A stretch of DNA of 64,000 bases from LMUY01 sp965199005 (GCA_965199005.1 CBDAQK010000007.1:434001-498000), one strand, 5' to 3'. Shown: positions 1 through 9,738, counted from the stretch's first letter. Made by a program: numbers and translations. Notes: a model not told the origin generated them from the letters alone.

Positions 1-2
1 GG

Positions 3-950
3 ATGGTGCAGGGCTTCTCGACGGGGGGCGAGTGGGGCGGCGCGGCGGCGTTCCTGGTGGAATACGCTCCGCCGAAACAGCGCGGCCTCATCAGCAGCTA
101 CCAGCAGGCTGCGACCGCGCTCGGCCTTCTCTTTGCCACCTTGGTATCGTACCTTCTCACGAGCTTGATGGACCCTGCCGACTTCACGGCCTGGGGCTGG
201 CGGCTTGCGTTCCTTCTCGGGTTCGTGCTCGGGCCGATCGGCTACTACCTGCGCACCCACGTGCACGAGACCCCAGCCTTCGAGCGGACGGTGGACCAGA
301 AGGCCGTCACCGACGCGCCCATCCGGGTCGCGTGCCGGGAGTTCAAGGCGCCTCTGCTTGCCGCGTTCGCGATCAGCATCGTGGGTTGCGTGGTCAACTA
401 CGTGTTCATCGTGTTTTTGCCAAGTTTCGCCCAGCAGCAACTCAAGATCGCGGCCTCGACCACGTTCCTGTCGACTGCGCTGGCCGGGATCATCTACATG
501 GTGCTGACCCCCGTCATGGGAGGGCTTTCCGACAGGATCGGCCGCAAGACGATGTTCTACGCGATGTCGGCGCTCTCCGTCGTGCTCGCCTATCCGCTCT
601 TCCTGCTTCTCGTCTCCGTGCCCACGGCCGGCGGACTGATCCTGACCCAGGTGATCGCGAGCGTGCTGCTCACCATGTATACTGGCCCGATCTGCGCCAT
701 CCTGGCCGAGATGTTTCCGACCAGGATCCGCTACACCGCATTGTCGGTCAGCTATGGGTTTGCCGTGGCGATTTTCGGTGGCTTCGCACCCTATATCAGC
801 ACCTACCTCATCCAAACGACCGGCAATCCGCTCGCCCCGTCCTTCTATGTGATGATCGCGGGCGTGCTCAGCTTTCTTGGCGTCCTCTTCGTCGAGGAGC
901 GAGCTGGGCGGCCGCTTCCGGACGAGGCGCCGCTGTCACCCGCCTTCTAG
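3..950 (+). CDS. MFS transporter, metabolite:H+ symporter (MHS) type, 5' partial
   Basis: This is the C-terminal 315 residues of a major facilitator; the start lies before the window. The frame opens in the GFSTGGEWGG segment, which in proline/alpha-ketoglutarate/shikimate-type symporters lies in the middle of the N-terminal half, so roughly 130 residues are missing. A second conserved loop, GGLSDRIGRKT, lies near residue 173 and joins two hydrophobic bundles. The protein should sit in the inner membrane and import an organic acid or zwitterion with protons; the substrate cannot be read from the sequence. A 142-base gap separates it from the next gene, a solute-binding protein on the same strand. 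Confidence 0.85.
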   Translation: MVQGFSTGGEWGGAAAFLVEYAPPKQRGLISSYQQAATALGLLFATLVSYLLTSLMDPADFTAWGWRLAFLLGFVLGPIGYYLRTHVHETPAFERTVDQKAVTDAPIRVACREFKAPLLAAFAISIVGCVVNYVFIVFLPSFAQQQLKIAASTTFLSTALAGIIYMVLTPVMGGLSDRIGRKTMFYAMSALSVVLAYPLFLLLVSVPTAGGLILTQVIASVLLTMYTGPICAILAEMFPTRIRYTALSVSYGFAVAIFGGFAPYISTYLIQTTGNPLAPSFYVMIAGVLSFLGVLFVEERAGRPLPDEAPLSPAF

Positions 951-1092
951 GGGCGCCCGCCTGGGGGTGGGTGCGCGACGTTGCCGGGCGCGGAGGGTTA
1001 GAGCCGCGTCAGCCTGAACGCCTTGGCGGGTCGAGTATACCGTGACCCCCTCTGCTGCTAGTGTCATGGCAATTGCAAGGAGGTAACGAACC

Positions 1093-2676
1093 ATGCGTCG
1101 TCGCGGACTACTTCAAGCCGGGGCCGCCGGAATCGCCTCACTCGGCCTGCCCAACATTGCCCGGGCGCAGGCAGCCCGCGTGCTGACCTTCATTCCCCAG
1201 TCGGATCTCGCGATCACCGACCCGGTCTGGACCACCGCGGATGTGACGCGCAACCACGCCTACATGGTGTATGACACGTTGTACGGGCTCGACGACACAT
1301 ATGCCGCCCAGCCGCAGATGGTCGCGGGGCACGTGATCTCTGCCGACGGCAAGCAGTGGGATTTGACGTTGCGGCCCGGGCTGATGTTCCATGATGGCAC
1401 CAAGGTGCTGGCGCGCGACGCGGTGGCGAGCATTGTCCGCTGGGGCAAGCGGGACGGGTTCGGCGGCCGCCTGATGGCGCTGACGGACGAGCTTTCGGCG
1501 CCCGACGACATGACGATCCGGTTCCGGCTGAAGGCGCCCTTCGCCCTGCTGCCCGAGGCGTTGGCGACGCCGACCAGCATGTGCTGCGTCGTGCCGGAGC
1601 GGCTGGCCAAGACCGACCCGAACGTGCAGATGCCCGAGGTGGTCGGCAGCGGCCCGTTCCGCTTCGTGGCGGGGGAGCGGGTGTCCGGCGCCAAGCTCGT
1701 CTACAGCAAGTTCGACGGCTACCAGCCCCGGCAGGAGCCGACCAGCTTCACCGCTGGCGGCAAGCCAGTGTATTTCGACCGGGTGGTTTGGACGGTCTCG
1801 CCGGAACCCGCCACCTCCGCCGCCGCGCTCACATCCGGCGAGGTCGATTGGTGGGAGAACCCGGCGCTCGACCTGGTGCCCAGCCTGAAGCGCAACGCCG
1901 GCTTGGTCGTCACCGTGAAGGACCCGGCGGGCGAGATTGGCTGCCTGCGGTTCAACTCGCTGTATCCGCCGTTCGACAACCCGGCGATCCGCGCCCTGGT
2001 GGTGTCGGCCATCGACCAGAAGTCGTTCATGGAGGCAGTGTCCGGGGCGGTGCCGGAACTGATCAAGACGGGGGTGGGGCTGTTCGCGCCGGGCACCATC
2101 TATGCCACGGATGTGGGCCTCGGCACCATGAAGGGCCCCGGTGACCCGGCGAAGATGAAGCAGGCCTTGGCCGATGCCGGCTATAAGGGCGAAAAGGTGG
2201 TGGTTCTGGGCGCCGCTGATTTCCCCACGATCGCGGCGATCGCCGAAGTTGGTGCGGACATGATGTCGAAGATGGGGTTGAACGTCGACTATCAGGCGAT
2301 GGACTGGGGCTCGGTCGTGCAGCGCCGGGCCAGCAAGGAGCCGCCGGCCAAGGGCGGCTGGAACGTCTTCTTCACCTTCCTGGGTGGGACTGGCAACATC
2401 CTGCCGGCGGCCGATATCGCCATCCGCGCCAATGGTCCCGCGGCATGGTTCGGCTGGCCCAGCATTCCGAAGCAGCAGGACTTGTTGCAGGCCTGGTTCG
2501 ACGCGCCGGATTTGGCAACGCAGCAGAAGGACGTCGTGGCGCTGCAGACGGACTTCTTCCAAAATCCGTCCTGGGGCCCGCTCGGCATGTATTTCGTGCC
2601 GACCGCGTTCAAGAAGACGCTGGCCGGCATACCGGACGGCTTTCCGCTATTCTACGGAGTGAAGCGGGCGGGATAG
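1093..2676 (+). CDS. ABC transporter solute-binding protein, family 5 (peptide/nickel type)
   Basis: The 527-residue protein has the length and layout of extracellular binding proteins of the DppA/OppA family. It opens with a twin-arginine-like leader (RRRGLLQAG, cleavage near ARAQA), so export to the periplasm by Tat is likely. Family features include the DTLYGLDD region near residue 60 and the LRFNSLYPPFDNPAIR segment near 285. A clear aaggaggt Shine-Dalgarno lies a few bases before the ATG. It has no permease or ATPase beside it. Its closest visible relative is the binding protein at 18734-20308, which shares the VWTTA(D/N)VTR and RRASKEP blocks, so the two are paralogs in one neighbourhood. 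Substrate unknown. Confidence 0.9.
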   Translation: MRRRGLLQAGAAGIASLGLPNIARAQAARVLTFIPQSDLAITDPVWTTADVTRNHAYMVYDTLYGLDDTYAAQPQMVAGHVISADGKQWDLTLRPGLMFHDGTKVLARDAVASIVRWGKRDGFGGRLMALTDELSAPDDMTIRFRLKAPFALLPEALATPTSMCCVVPERLAKTDPNVQMPEVVGSGPFRFVAGERVSGAKLVYSKFDGYQPRQEPTSFTAGGKPVYFDRVVWTVSPEPATSAAALTSGEVDWWENPALDLVPSLKRNAGLVVTVKDPAGEIGCLRFNSLYPPFDNPAIRALVVSAIDQKSFMEAVSGAVPELIKTGVGLFAPGTIYATDVGLGTMKGPGDPAKMKQALADAGYKGEKVVVLGAADFPTIAAIAEVGADMMSKMGLNVDYQAMDWGSVVQRRASKEPPAKGGWNVFFTFLGGTGNILPAADIAIRANGPAAWFGWPSIPKQQDLLQAWFDAPDLATQQKDVVALQTDFFQNPSWGPLGMYFVPTAFKKTLAGIPDGFPLFYGVKRAG

Positions 2677-2697
2677 ACCTCACATGCCAACCCGGTA

Positions 2698-2771
2698 AGA
2701 TGGGTAAGCCAAGCGTCATCCGTCATGGCAGTGCCGTGACGACGGCAGATGACGCTACGCTTATCTGCCCT
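2698..2771. repeat. Imperfect intergenic inverted repeat
   Basis: The arm at 2698-2720 (ends aagccaagcgtcatc) is an imperfect inverse of the arm at 2748-2771 (starts gatgacgctacgcttat). A smaller palindrome around cgtcatggcagtgccgtgacg lies between them. It fills the gap between the two binding-protein genes and resembles the other CCTAC-type intergenic repeats in the window. Confidence 0.5.
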
Positions 2772-2848
2772 ACCGAATGGGCCACTTTAGGGCAAGCCTA
2801 CTGGTCGCCTGCGCCGCTTTTCATTGTTCAATCTATCCGAGGATCCCC

Positions 2849-4018
2849 ATGCGAACCGCCGCCCTCACCATTGCCGTCTCGGCGCTTCTCGCCGCCTTTC
2901 CATCGGCGTCACGGGCCGACATCGTCGTCGGTTTCGTGACCGGGTTGAGCGGTGCAGTATCCTCGATCGGGATCCCCAACGCCAAGGGTATTGCCGCCGG
3001 AGTGGTGTATCAAAGCGAGGTCGGCGGCGAAAAGATCCGGCTCATCCAGCTCGACGATGCGTCGGATCCGAGCACCGCGGCGCTCGACGCGCGCAAGCTG
3101 GTGGAACAGGACAAAGTCGATTTCCTGGTGGGCACGTCCGGCGCGCCGCAGACCTATGCGATGGCGACCACGGCGGTCGAGCTGAAGACGCCCATGATCG
3201 CCATCTCGCCCATCACGCCACCGCCCCCCGGCGAGGGCGGACCCTGGGTGGTCCAGATACCTCAGCCGCAATCCCTGCTCATCAAGGGGATCGTGGACGA
3301 CATGAAGGCGCGCGGGGTCCACACCGTCGGCTTCATCGGCTTCGGCGATGCCTTGGGCGACCTGATGCACACAGCGCTGGTCGACAGCGCCACCAAGGAG
3401 GGGATCAAGGTCGTCAACGACGAGCGGTATGCCCGGACCGACACGTCCGTTGCGGCACAGGTGCTGAAGACGGTCGCGTTGCGGCCGGACGCGGTCATGA
3501 TCGGCGGCACGGCGACGCCTGGTGCGTTGCCCGTCCTCGGCCTGTCTGAGCGCGGCTATAGGGGGCTGGTTTACGGCAATAACGGGGTCATGAGCCAGGA
3601 CTTCCTGCGCGTCGCCGGCAAAGCGGCGGAGGGCTTGATATCGCCGACCGGTCCCGTGATCGTGGCCGAGCAGCTCCCCCCCGACAACCCCATCCGCGGC
3701 GTCTCGCTGGCGTACCGAGCCGCCTATGAAAAGGCGAACGGAGCGCCTCCGACGGACGGCTTTTCTCCCTACGCGTTCGATGGCTGGGTGGTGTTCCTGG
3801 ACGCCGCGCGCCGCGCGCTGGCGACGGGTGCAAAGCCCGGCACGCCGGAATTCAGGGGCGCCCTGCGGGAGGCGCTCTTCTCCACCAAGGAGGTGGTCGG
3901 CACGCACGCGGTGTACAATTTCTCCCCGGCCAGCAGCTACGGCGTGGACGACAGGTCGCACGTGTTGGTGCGCCTGGATCACGGAAGCTGGAAGCTGCTG
4001 CCAAAGGCGGGGCAGTAA
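2849..4018 (+). CDS. ABC transporter substrate-binding protein, LivK-like (Peripla_BP_6)
   Basis: The 389-residue protein has a Sec signal peptide (MRTAALTIAVSALLAAFPSASRA) followed by a typical opening of branched-chain amino acid/amide binding proteins (IVVGFVTGLSGAVSSIGIPN). The two-lobed fold is suggested by the LIQLDDASDPSTAA and VDFLVGTSGAP blocks. I chose the ATG at 2849 because the longer frame from 2777 only adds residues without signal-peptide character. It should bind a small amino acid or amide in the periplasm, but no LivHMGF partners are nearby, so it is an orphan receptor in this window. Confidence 0.88.
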   Translation: MRTAALTIAVSALLAAFPSASRADIVVGFVTGLSGAVSSIGIPNAKGIAAGVVYQSEVGGEKIRLIQLDDASDPSTAALDARKLVEQDKVDFLVGTSGAPQTYAMATTAVELKTPMIAISPITPPPPGEGGPWVVQIPQPQSLLIKGIVDDMKARGVHTVGFIGFGDALGDLMHTALVDSATKEGIKVVNDERYARTDTSVAAQVLKTVALRPDAVMIGGTATPGALPVLGLSERGYRGLVYGNNGVMSQDFLRVAGKAAEGLISPTGPVIVAEQLPPDNPIRGVSLAYRAAYEKANGAPPTDGFSPYAFDGWVVFLDAARRALATGAKPGTPEFRGALREALFSTKEVVGTHAVYNFSPASSYGVDDRSHVLVRLDHGSWKLLPKAGQ

Positions 4019-4044
4019 TCCACCGGCCTCGCGGGAGTAACAGG

Positions 4045-4425
4045 ATGGATGAGACGACGATTCGAGAGGCCCTCGATTGCCATTGGGCCGCTTCGGACGC
4101 CAACGAGTTCGACGCGGAGCATGAGATCTATCGGGAGGACGCAGTGCTGGAGTATCCGCAGTCGGGCGAGCGCATCAGGGGGCGGCACAACATCCAGGCC
4201 TCTCGCACCGCGCAGCCCAGTTCCAAGCGCTTCGCCATACGCCGCATTGCCGGCACGGGTGACCTCTGGGTCACGGAATTCGTCATCACGTATGACGGCC
4301 GTCCGTCCTACACGGTGAGCATCATGGAGTTCCTGGATGGCAAGGTGGCGCGCGAAACCCAATATTTCGGCGATCCATTCGAGCCGGGACCTTCGCGCGC
4401 CCATCTGGTTGAGCGGATGGAATGA
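4045..4425 (+). CDS. NTF2-like / SnoaL-like small protein
   Basis: This 126-residue protein has the layout of the cone-shaped NTF2 superfamily: an N-terminal helix (TIREALDCHWAASDAN), an acidic helix with YREDAVLEYPQSGE, the IRGRHNIQ turn and a run of beta strands ending in FLDGKVARETQYFGDPFEP. Such proteins bind or isomerise small hydrophobic compounds, but many have no known activity, and no specific reaction can be assigned here. Its stop overlaps the start of the DNA glycosylase gene (ATGA), so the two are translationally coupled. Confidence 0.8.
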   Translation: MDETTIREALDCHWAASDANEFDAEHEIYREDAVLEYPQSGERIRGRHNIQASRTAQPSSKRFAIRRIAGTGDLWVTEFVITYDGRPSYTVSIMEFLDGKVARETQYFGDPFEPGPSRAHLVERME

Positions 4426-5033
4426 ACGCCGCCCCAGCGCGTCCCCGCGTGCTGGAGCGGACGGAGATGCCGGCCGACACGGTCCAGCTCGCGCGTTTTC
4501 TCGTCGGCAAGATGCTGGTGCGGACGCTTGATGAAGGCGTGGCAGCCGGCCGCATCGTCGAGACCGAGGCGTATGACATCGGTGACGAGGCGGGCCACGC
4601 CTATCGCGGCATGACCCCGCGCACCCGGTCGCTGTTCCTCGAGCGCGGGCATGCCTACGTCTATCTCTCCTACGGCATTTCGTTCATGCTGAACGTCTCG
4701 AGCGAGACGCCGGGCGTGGGTGCGGGCGTCTTGATCCGGGCGATCGAGCCCACCGACGGCATCGCGATCATGGCGCAGAACCGCGGCACCGAGCGGGTGA
4801 GGGATTTGGCGCGCGGGCCGGGACGGCTGGCTGCGGCGTTGCGGATCGATCGCCGGCTGGACGGGATCGATTTGTGTCAGTCCGGTCCGCTATGGCTCGG
4901 ATCCGACGGCCGGGCACCGGGCAAAATCGGGCAGAGCAAACGGATCGGCATAACGCGCGCGGCTGACAGTCTATTGCGGTTCTTCGTTCGGGATAGCCGG
5001 TTCGTCAGCGGTCCACCGGCGCTCAATCGATGA
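4422..5033 (+). CDS. DNA-3-methyladenine glycosylase, AAG/MPG family
   Basis: The 203-residue protein matches the mammalian-type alkyladenine DNA glycosylase fold. It has the RIVETEAYDIGDEAGHAYRG block, which carries the conserved Glu of the active site, then the TPRTRSLFLERGHAYVYLSYG block and the VLIRAIEP strand. It would excise alkylated purines and start base-excision repair in the cytoplasm. The length is normal for bacterial members. The start overlaps the NTF2-like gene by four bases. The following gene begins 50-77 bases downstream. Confidence 0.93.
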   Translation: MNAAPARPRVLERTEMPADTVQLARFLVGKMLVRTLDEGVAAGRIVETEAYDIGDEAGHAYRGMTPRTRSLFLERGHAYVYLSYGISFMLNVSSETPGVGAGVLIRAIEPTDGIAIMAQNRGTERVRDLARGPGRLAAALRIDRRLDGIDLCQSGPLWLGSDGRAPGKIGQSKRIGITRAADSLLRFFVRDSRFVSGPPALNR

Positions 5034-5110
5034 CGGGCGGCCGATGCCGCGTGTCGACCGCCCAATTAAGGGCGTAAATCGAGATGATCGCTGCGGGAGC
5101 CGCAACCAAC

Positions 5111-7363
5111 ATGCCCGAACTCACTGACACAAGCCGCCGTCACGCCGAGCGCTACCTGGCTTCCAACCTGCGCAAGCACTTGCGTAATCCCCAGGTGCGG
5201 CCGCACTGGATCGGGCAGACCGACACGTTCTGGTTCCGGCGGGAGACGCCGGACGGCACGGTGTTCACCGTGGTGGACGCGGCGACGGGCGAGCAGAAGC
5301 CGGCCTTTGATCATGCCCGCATTCTCGGCGCGACTGGTGGGGCAGCGATTACGGATTTAGACCTGACTTGCCCGGAACCGTGTGTGAAGCTGGAGGATGG
5401 CACCTGGCTCCGGTTCTCGGGGGTGGGCTGCGACCGGTTGCCTGGCCCGGTGCCACTCCCTGGGGAGGCGATGCTGCCGGGTGGGCAGGCGGTCTTCGCG
5501 CGAGACGGAAACCTTTGGGTGCGGGAAGGGGCGGAGGCGCGGGCGCTGACGGCGGACGGCGAAGCAGGCAATGCCTACGGCAAGTCGGCCGACATGAATC
5601 TGACGACGATAACGCTGCGGCGGCGAGGCATCACGCTGCCGCCCAATTTGCTGCCATCGCCGGACGAGACGCGGTTCTTCACGTCGCGGCTGGATGAGCG
5701 GGGGATGGCGGAGTACCCGCTCGTCCAGCACGTGCCGGATGACGGCACCCCGCGCGCCGTGCTGCACACAGTCAAATACGCGATGTCTGGGGACGAGGTG
5801 GTTCCGATGGAGCGCCACGCCATCGTTGGCTTGGACGGGCGGGTTGTACGTGCCACTGGCGGGCCGTATGTCAGCGGCGTCACCACCTGCCTGGAAAAGC
5901 ACGAGGCTTGGTGGAGCGCAGACGGCACCCGGGTCTTCTTCCTAAACCACGACCGGCTGTGGCGCCGGCTGACGCTGAACGAGATGGACGCGGCGAGCGG
6001 CGCCGTCCGGGTTGTATACACCGAGACCGGGCAGACCCATCTCGACACCAACGTCTCGGTGCTGGGCCTGCCCAATGTCCGCGTGCTGGACCGGTCCGGG
6101 CGCTTCATCTGGTTCTCGCAGCGGGACGGCTGGGGACATCTGTACTTGCACGACCTGGCGACGGGGGCGGTGCGCAACCGCATCACGGGCGGCGAGTGGT
6201 TGGTACGCGACTTGCTGCATGTCGACGAGGCGGCTGGGAGCGCCGAATTCCTGGCGGCCGGCATCGACCCCGCCGCCAACCCCTATCACCGCACGCTGTG
6301 CCGAGTGCGGCTGGACGGAACGGGGCTGACGGTTCTGACGCCGGGCACGGACGACCATGCTTTGGCCATGCCACTGCACCGCGCCCCGCGCGACCACATC
6401 CGGCCGCCGCAAGATCAGGGGGCGTGGCGCGCGCCCTCTGGCCGCTTCTTCGTGCACACCCACTCGGACCTGACGACGCTGCCCGTCTCCGAACTACGCC
6501 GGGCTGACGGCACGCGTGTCGCCGAACTGGCGCGGGCGGAGCTGGACCTGCCCTGGCGCGCGCCCGAGCCCTTCCGCGTTCTGGCCGACGATGGGCAGAC
6601 GGAGCTTTGGGGTGCCGTGTGGCTGCCCACCGGCTTCGACCCGGCCAGACGCTACCCGGTGATCGACTACATCTACCCTGGCCCGCAGCGTGGCATGACG
6701 CCGGCGGTCATGTTCACCGACTTCATGCCCGAGCTCTCCCGCTCCTGCATGCCGCAAGCCTGGGCGGAGCTGGGCTTCGCCGTCATCAACGTCGACGGCC
6801 GAGGCGTGCCCCTCCGTTCCAAGGCGTTCCAGGATGCGAGTTACGGCAGATTGGACGACCCGGGCACACTGGGCGACCATGTGGCGACGCTGCGGCAACT
6901 GGGCGAACGGCACGCCTGGTTCGACACGACGCGGGTTGGGATCATGGGCCATTCTGGCGGCGGCTACGCCTCGGTGCGGGCCATGCTGGACTATCCGGAG
7001 GTATTCCACGCCGCGGTCGCCACCTCCGGCAACCACGACCAGCGAGGCTACTCCTATGCCTGGACGGAGAAATACATGGGCGCCGCACCCGGCCAAAACG
7101 GCGATCCGGCGGTGTGGGCGCGGGCGGCCAATGCGCCCCTGGCGGCGCGGCTCCGCGGCAAGCTGCTGCTGGCCCACGGCGACATGGACGACAACGTCCA
7201 CCCGGCGCTGACCATGCAGCTGGCAGCGGCGCTGATTGCGGCGGACAAGGATTTCGACTTCATTCCGCTGCCAAACGACGACCACACCACCGTCTGGAAC
7301 AACCCCTACTTCCTACGCCGGGCGATGCAGTTCATGGTCCGGCACCTGCACGCGGAGGGTTGA
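5111..7363 (+). CDS. S9-family serine peptidase, dipeptidyl-peptidase IV type
   Basis: The 750-residue protein has a beta-propeller N-terminal part (about residues 50-480) and a C-terminal alpha/beta hydrolase. The catalytic triad is visible: Ser615 in GHSGGGY, Asp693 in GDMDDNVHP and His725 in NDDHTTVWNN. Such enzymes release N-terminal X-Pro dipeptides or trim short peptides. An earlier in-frame ATG at 5084 would add nine residues; I prefer 5111 because the first nine residues are weakly supported. No signal peptide is visible, so it is probably cytoplasmic. A small hairpin follows the stop. Confidence 0.92.
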   Translation: MPELTDTSRRHAERYLASNLRKHLRNPQVRPHWIGQTDTFWFRRETPDGTVFTVVDAATGEQKPAFDHARILGATGGAAITDLDLTCPEPCVKLEDGTWLRFSGVGCDRLPGPVPLPGEAMLPGGQAVFARDGNLWVREGAEARALTADGEAGNAYGKSADMNLTTITLRRRGITLPPNLLPSPDETRFFTSRLDERGMAEYPLVQHVPDDGTPRAVLHTVKYAMSGDEVVPMERHAIVGLDGRVVRATGGPYVSGVTTCLEKHEAWWSADGTRVFFLNHDRLWRRLTLNEMDAASGAVRVVYTETGQTHLDTNVSVLGLPNVRVLDRSGRFIWFSQRDGWGHLYLHDLATGAVRNRITGGEWLVRDLLHVDEAAGSAEFLAAGIDPAANPYHRTLCRVRLDGTGLTVLTPGTDDHALAMPLHRAPRDHIRPPQDQGAWRAPSGRFFVHTHSDLTTLPVSELRRADGTRVAELARAELDLPWRAPEPFRVLADDGQTELWGAVWLPTGFDPARRYPVIDYIYPGPQRGMTPAVMFTDFMPELSRSCMPQAWAELGFAVINVDGRGVPLRSKAFQDASYGRLDDPGTLGDHVATLRQLGERHAWFDTTRVGIMGHSGGGYASVRAMLDYPEVFHAAVATSGNHDQRGYSYAWTEKYMGAAPGQNGDPAVWARAANAPLAARLRGKLLLAHGDMDDNVHPALTMQLAAALIAADKDFDFIPLPNDDHTTVWNNPYFLRRAMQFMVRHLHAEG

Positions 7364-7370
7364 CAAGACG

Positions 7371-7398
7371 GATGTCCGCTGACGGACACCCGCTATTT
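7371..7398 (+). terminator. Weak hairpin after the peptidase gene
   Basis: A six-base stem (tgtccg with cggaca, loop ctga) begins ten bases after the S9 peptidase stop and is followed by a short T run (ctatttt). It may end the upstream transcript, but the stem is short. Confidence 0.35.
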
Positions 7399-7948
7399 TG
7401 TTGGTCACGTCGGATACCTGCCCTGGTGGGCAAGGGCAAGCGCCACCATCACGCCGCGAATCTCACCGATGCTTTTCCTTTGGCGGATTTTGCAGTGCTT
7501 CGGTCGTGGACGGCGGCCGATGAACCGGCCTGTCTCAAGCCAGCGGTCGCCAGCATTTGCGGGCAGCGCGCAATACCAACGCGCAGAACCATGGAGGGGC
7601 CAAGGGCGACCGCCATGTCATATCATCGTAACGTGGCGGCGCCGATACTCAAGCGCGGGGAGGCCACCCAGCAGTGCCCGCGCGCATGCCGCCGTCGAGG
7701 ATGAGGGCGTCGATCCCATCCCGGTGGTGTGCAGCATCAACTCACGGGCGCGCCCTGTCGATGATCGCGCATGGCAGCGCCAGGCGTAACCTGAGGTTAA
7801 ATCAGATGCAGCATTTTTCACTTTTTGCCGAAGGCATTCCTGTGTAGCGTCCGATGCATACGATGTAGGCGCCCAAACATTATCGGGATGTTGCGATGTA
7901 TATGCCCATGCCGTGTACCCATGACGTTGGCAAGGTATCGGAACACTC
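7399..7948. other. Intergenic stretch with no recognisable gene
   Basis: About 550 bases separate the peptidase from the ABC importer operon. No frame here has convincing family similarity. The last 150 bases are much richer in A and T than the surroundings (cagcatttttcactttttgc near 7809) and probably hold the promoter and LysR-type control region of the operon starting at 7949. A stretch near 7690-7770 superficially resembles a tRNA in reverse orientation, but it does not fold into one. Confidence 0.5.
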
Positions 7949-8737
7949 ATGATGTCCGGCAATCATGATGCAATGATTATTGATAGTCCACTTATAGATC
8001 TGAAAGACATCAGCGTCAGTTTTGGTGCCGAAAGCGCGGAGGTGGTCTATAAAGACCTGTCGTTCTCGGTGATCGAAGGAGAATTTCTCTGCATCCTCGG
8101 CCCCAGCGGCTGTGGCAAGTCCACGCTGCTGCGCGTGATCGGAGACCTGTTGCAAGTCGATGCGGGGCAGGTTCGCGTCAACGGGAAGCCCGCCAACCGC
8201 GCCTGGAACGACATCGCCTATGTTTTCCAGTCGCCTCGCCTCCTGCCATGGCGGGATGCGACCGGCAACGTGACGCTCGGCCGGCAACTTCGTTTCGGCT
8301 CCCGTGGACGGGCGAAGGCACGGGCCGGGGCGCAGGCGCTGCTGCAACTCGTGGGGCTCGGCCGCGACATGCACAAGATGCCAGCCATGATGTCCGGCGG
8401 TGAGCGCCAGCGCGTCGCCATCGCCCGCGCCCTGGCTGTCGAGCCGCGGATCATCCTGATGGACGAGCCGTTTTCCGCGCTGGACCTGATGACACGCCAG
8501 CGGATGCGGGCGGAGATCGTCGACATCTGGCGCAAGACGAGCAAGACCATCGTTTTCGTCACGCATGAAATCGAGGAAGCGCTGGAGCTCGCGGACCGAA
8601 TTGTCGTCCTATCCGCGAAACCCACGGCGGTCCGCGCCACCATCCCGCTCGATACGCCGCGGCCGCGGGATTTGCGCTCGCCCGGCTTCCAATCCCTGCG
8701 CGAGCAACTGCACGGGCTGCTCGGAGACGTGCATTGA
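7949..8737 (+). CDS. ABC importer ATPase, nitrate/sulfonate/taurine (NrtD/SsuB) type
   Basis: The 262-residue ATP-binding subunit has Walker A GPSGCGKST (residues 51-59), signature MSGGERQRVAIARAL, Walker B RIILMDEPFSALD and the switch histidine in VFVTHEIEEAL. It energises the importer formed with the two permeases at 9803 and 10641 and the binding protein at 8758. It is the first gene of a long co-directional operon. The stop overlaps the possible TTG start of the next frame, which suggests coupling. The substrate cannot be read from the ATPase. Confidence 0.93.
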   Translation: MMSGNHDAMIIDSPLIDLKDISVSFGAESAEVVYKDLSFSVIEGEFLCILGPSGCGKSTLLRVIGDLLQVDAGQVRVNGKPANRAWNDIAYVFQSPRLLPWRDATGNVTLGRQLRFGSRGRAKARAGAQALLQLVGLGRDMHKMPAMMSGGERQRVAIARALAVEPRIILMDEPFSALDLMTRQRMRAEIVDIWRKTSKTIVFVTHEIEEALELADRIVVLSAKPTAVRATIPLDTPRPRDLRSPGFQSLREQLHGLLGDVH

Positions 8738-8757
8738 GTCACCTCATGGAGACGAGA

Positions 8758-9738
8758 ATGGTCAGTCGATTTGTAGCCGCGGTTCTACTGCTGGCGGCGA
8801 CGTGCTTCGCGGCGAACGCGGCCGAGACCATCACCATCGCGTCCTTGACCGATCCCGGTTACGAGGCGGCGCTTTGGGCGCTGCAAAACGGCAAGGTCAG
8901 TGACCCGGCGGTCACGGTGAAGGTGGACGAGATGCCGATCCCCGCCCTGATCCAGGCCGCCATGACCCAGCAATATAATATCCTGCCGCTTGGCGTGCTG
9001 TCCGTCCCGCAGATGGCGGAGAGTGGGATCGGCGTGAAGGTGCTGGCCACGCTGCTGCGCTATCATCCGGACGGTCATGCCGACGACATCTGGGTCCTGG
9101 CGGACAGCCCGATCAAGACGGTCAAGGATCTGAAGGGCAAGACCATCGCCGTGCCCTCCTCCGAGGCGCAGAACGTCGTGTCGCTGCGGGCCATCATGTC
9201 GGAGAAATATGGCATGAACGCCGCCTCGACGGGGGGTGACGTGAAGTTTGCGGAAATGCCCGCCACCCAGTTCGAGGCCGCCCTGACCTCCAAGCGCGTG
9301 GACGCCGCCGTGTTCAGCAACGTGCAGGCCTACGCCGCCGGCAAAAAAACTGCCTACCGCTCGATCCTGCAGGGCTCCAAGGAGTTGGAGGCGATGTATG
9401 GCGGCCCTATGCCCTCCATCATGTGGGGCGGCTATACCACCGACATTGAAAAGCGCGAGGCCGCCTATATCGCCGTCACGAAGCTGCTGCGTGCCTCTGC
9501 AGACTACGTTGGAAGCCACCAGGACGAGGTTTTCGGGGCGGTGGCGCCCAAGTTCAAGATGGACGTCTCCGACCTGAAAGTCTGGTTCAACACCTATGGC
9601 GAAATGCCGTTCGCGATAGGGCCGACCGACATCGCCGTCATGGTGAAGGCCTGGCAGTCGGGGGCGGCGCTTGGCGCTGTGCAGAAGGCACCAGCCAGTG
9701 CGGTGCCCTTCATGTGGGACCATAGCGTCCAAGAGTGA
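8758..9738 (+). CDS. ABC importer substrate-binding protein, NMT1/TauA type
   Basis: The 326-residue protein has a Sec signal peptide (MVSRFVAAVLLLAATCFAANA) and the SsuA/TauA-type periplasmic binding fold (ETITIASLTDPGYEAALWAL, then VKDLKGKTIAVPSSEAQN near residue 120). I chose ATG 8758 because it places a ggagacga ribosome site just upstream and gives a clean signal peptide; a TTG at 8734 and an ATG at 8746 are in frame. It delivers the substrate to the permease pair encoded next. The position between ATPase and permeases is common in this family. Confidence 0.88.
   Translation: MVSRFVAAVLLLAATCFAANAAETITIASLTDPGYEAALWALQNGKVSDPAVTVKVDEMPIPALIQAAMTQQYNILPLGVLSVPQMAESGIGVKVLATLLRYHPDGHADDIWVLADSPIKTVKDLKGKTIAVPSSEAQNVVSLRAIMSEKYGMNAASTGGDVKFAEMPATQFEAALTSKRVDAAVFSNVQAYAAGKKTAYRSILQGSKELEAMYGGPMPSIMWGGYTTDIEKREAAYIAVTKLLRASADYVGSHQDEVFGAVAPKFKMDVSDLKVWFNTYGEMPFAIGPTDIAVMVKAWQSGAALGAVQKAPASAVPFMWDHSVQE

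Noticed and set aside
1138..2562. Long 474-residue open frame on the minus strand
   Set aside because: It is entirely antisense to the family-5 binding protein, arginine- and histidine-rich, and matches no family; it is a high-GC shadow.
7690..7780. tRNA-like stretch on the minus strand (shadow protein with an SSTGRA-type motif)
   Set aside because: Translated tRNA genes often show this motif, but no acceptor stem, anticodon arm and canonical T loop (GTTCRA) can be drawn; the GGGATCGACG stretch does not fold as a T arm.
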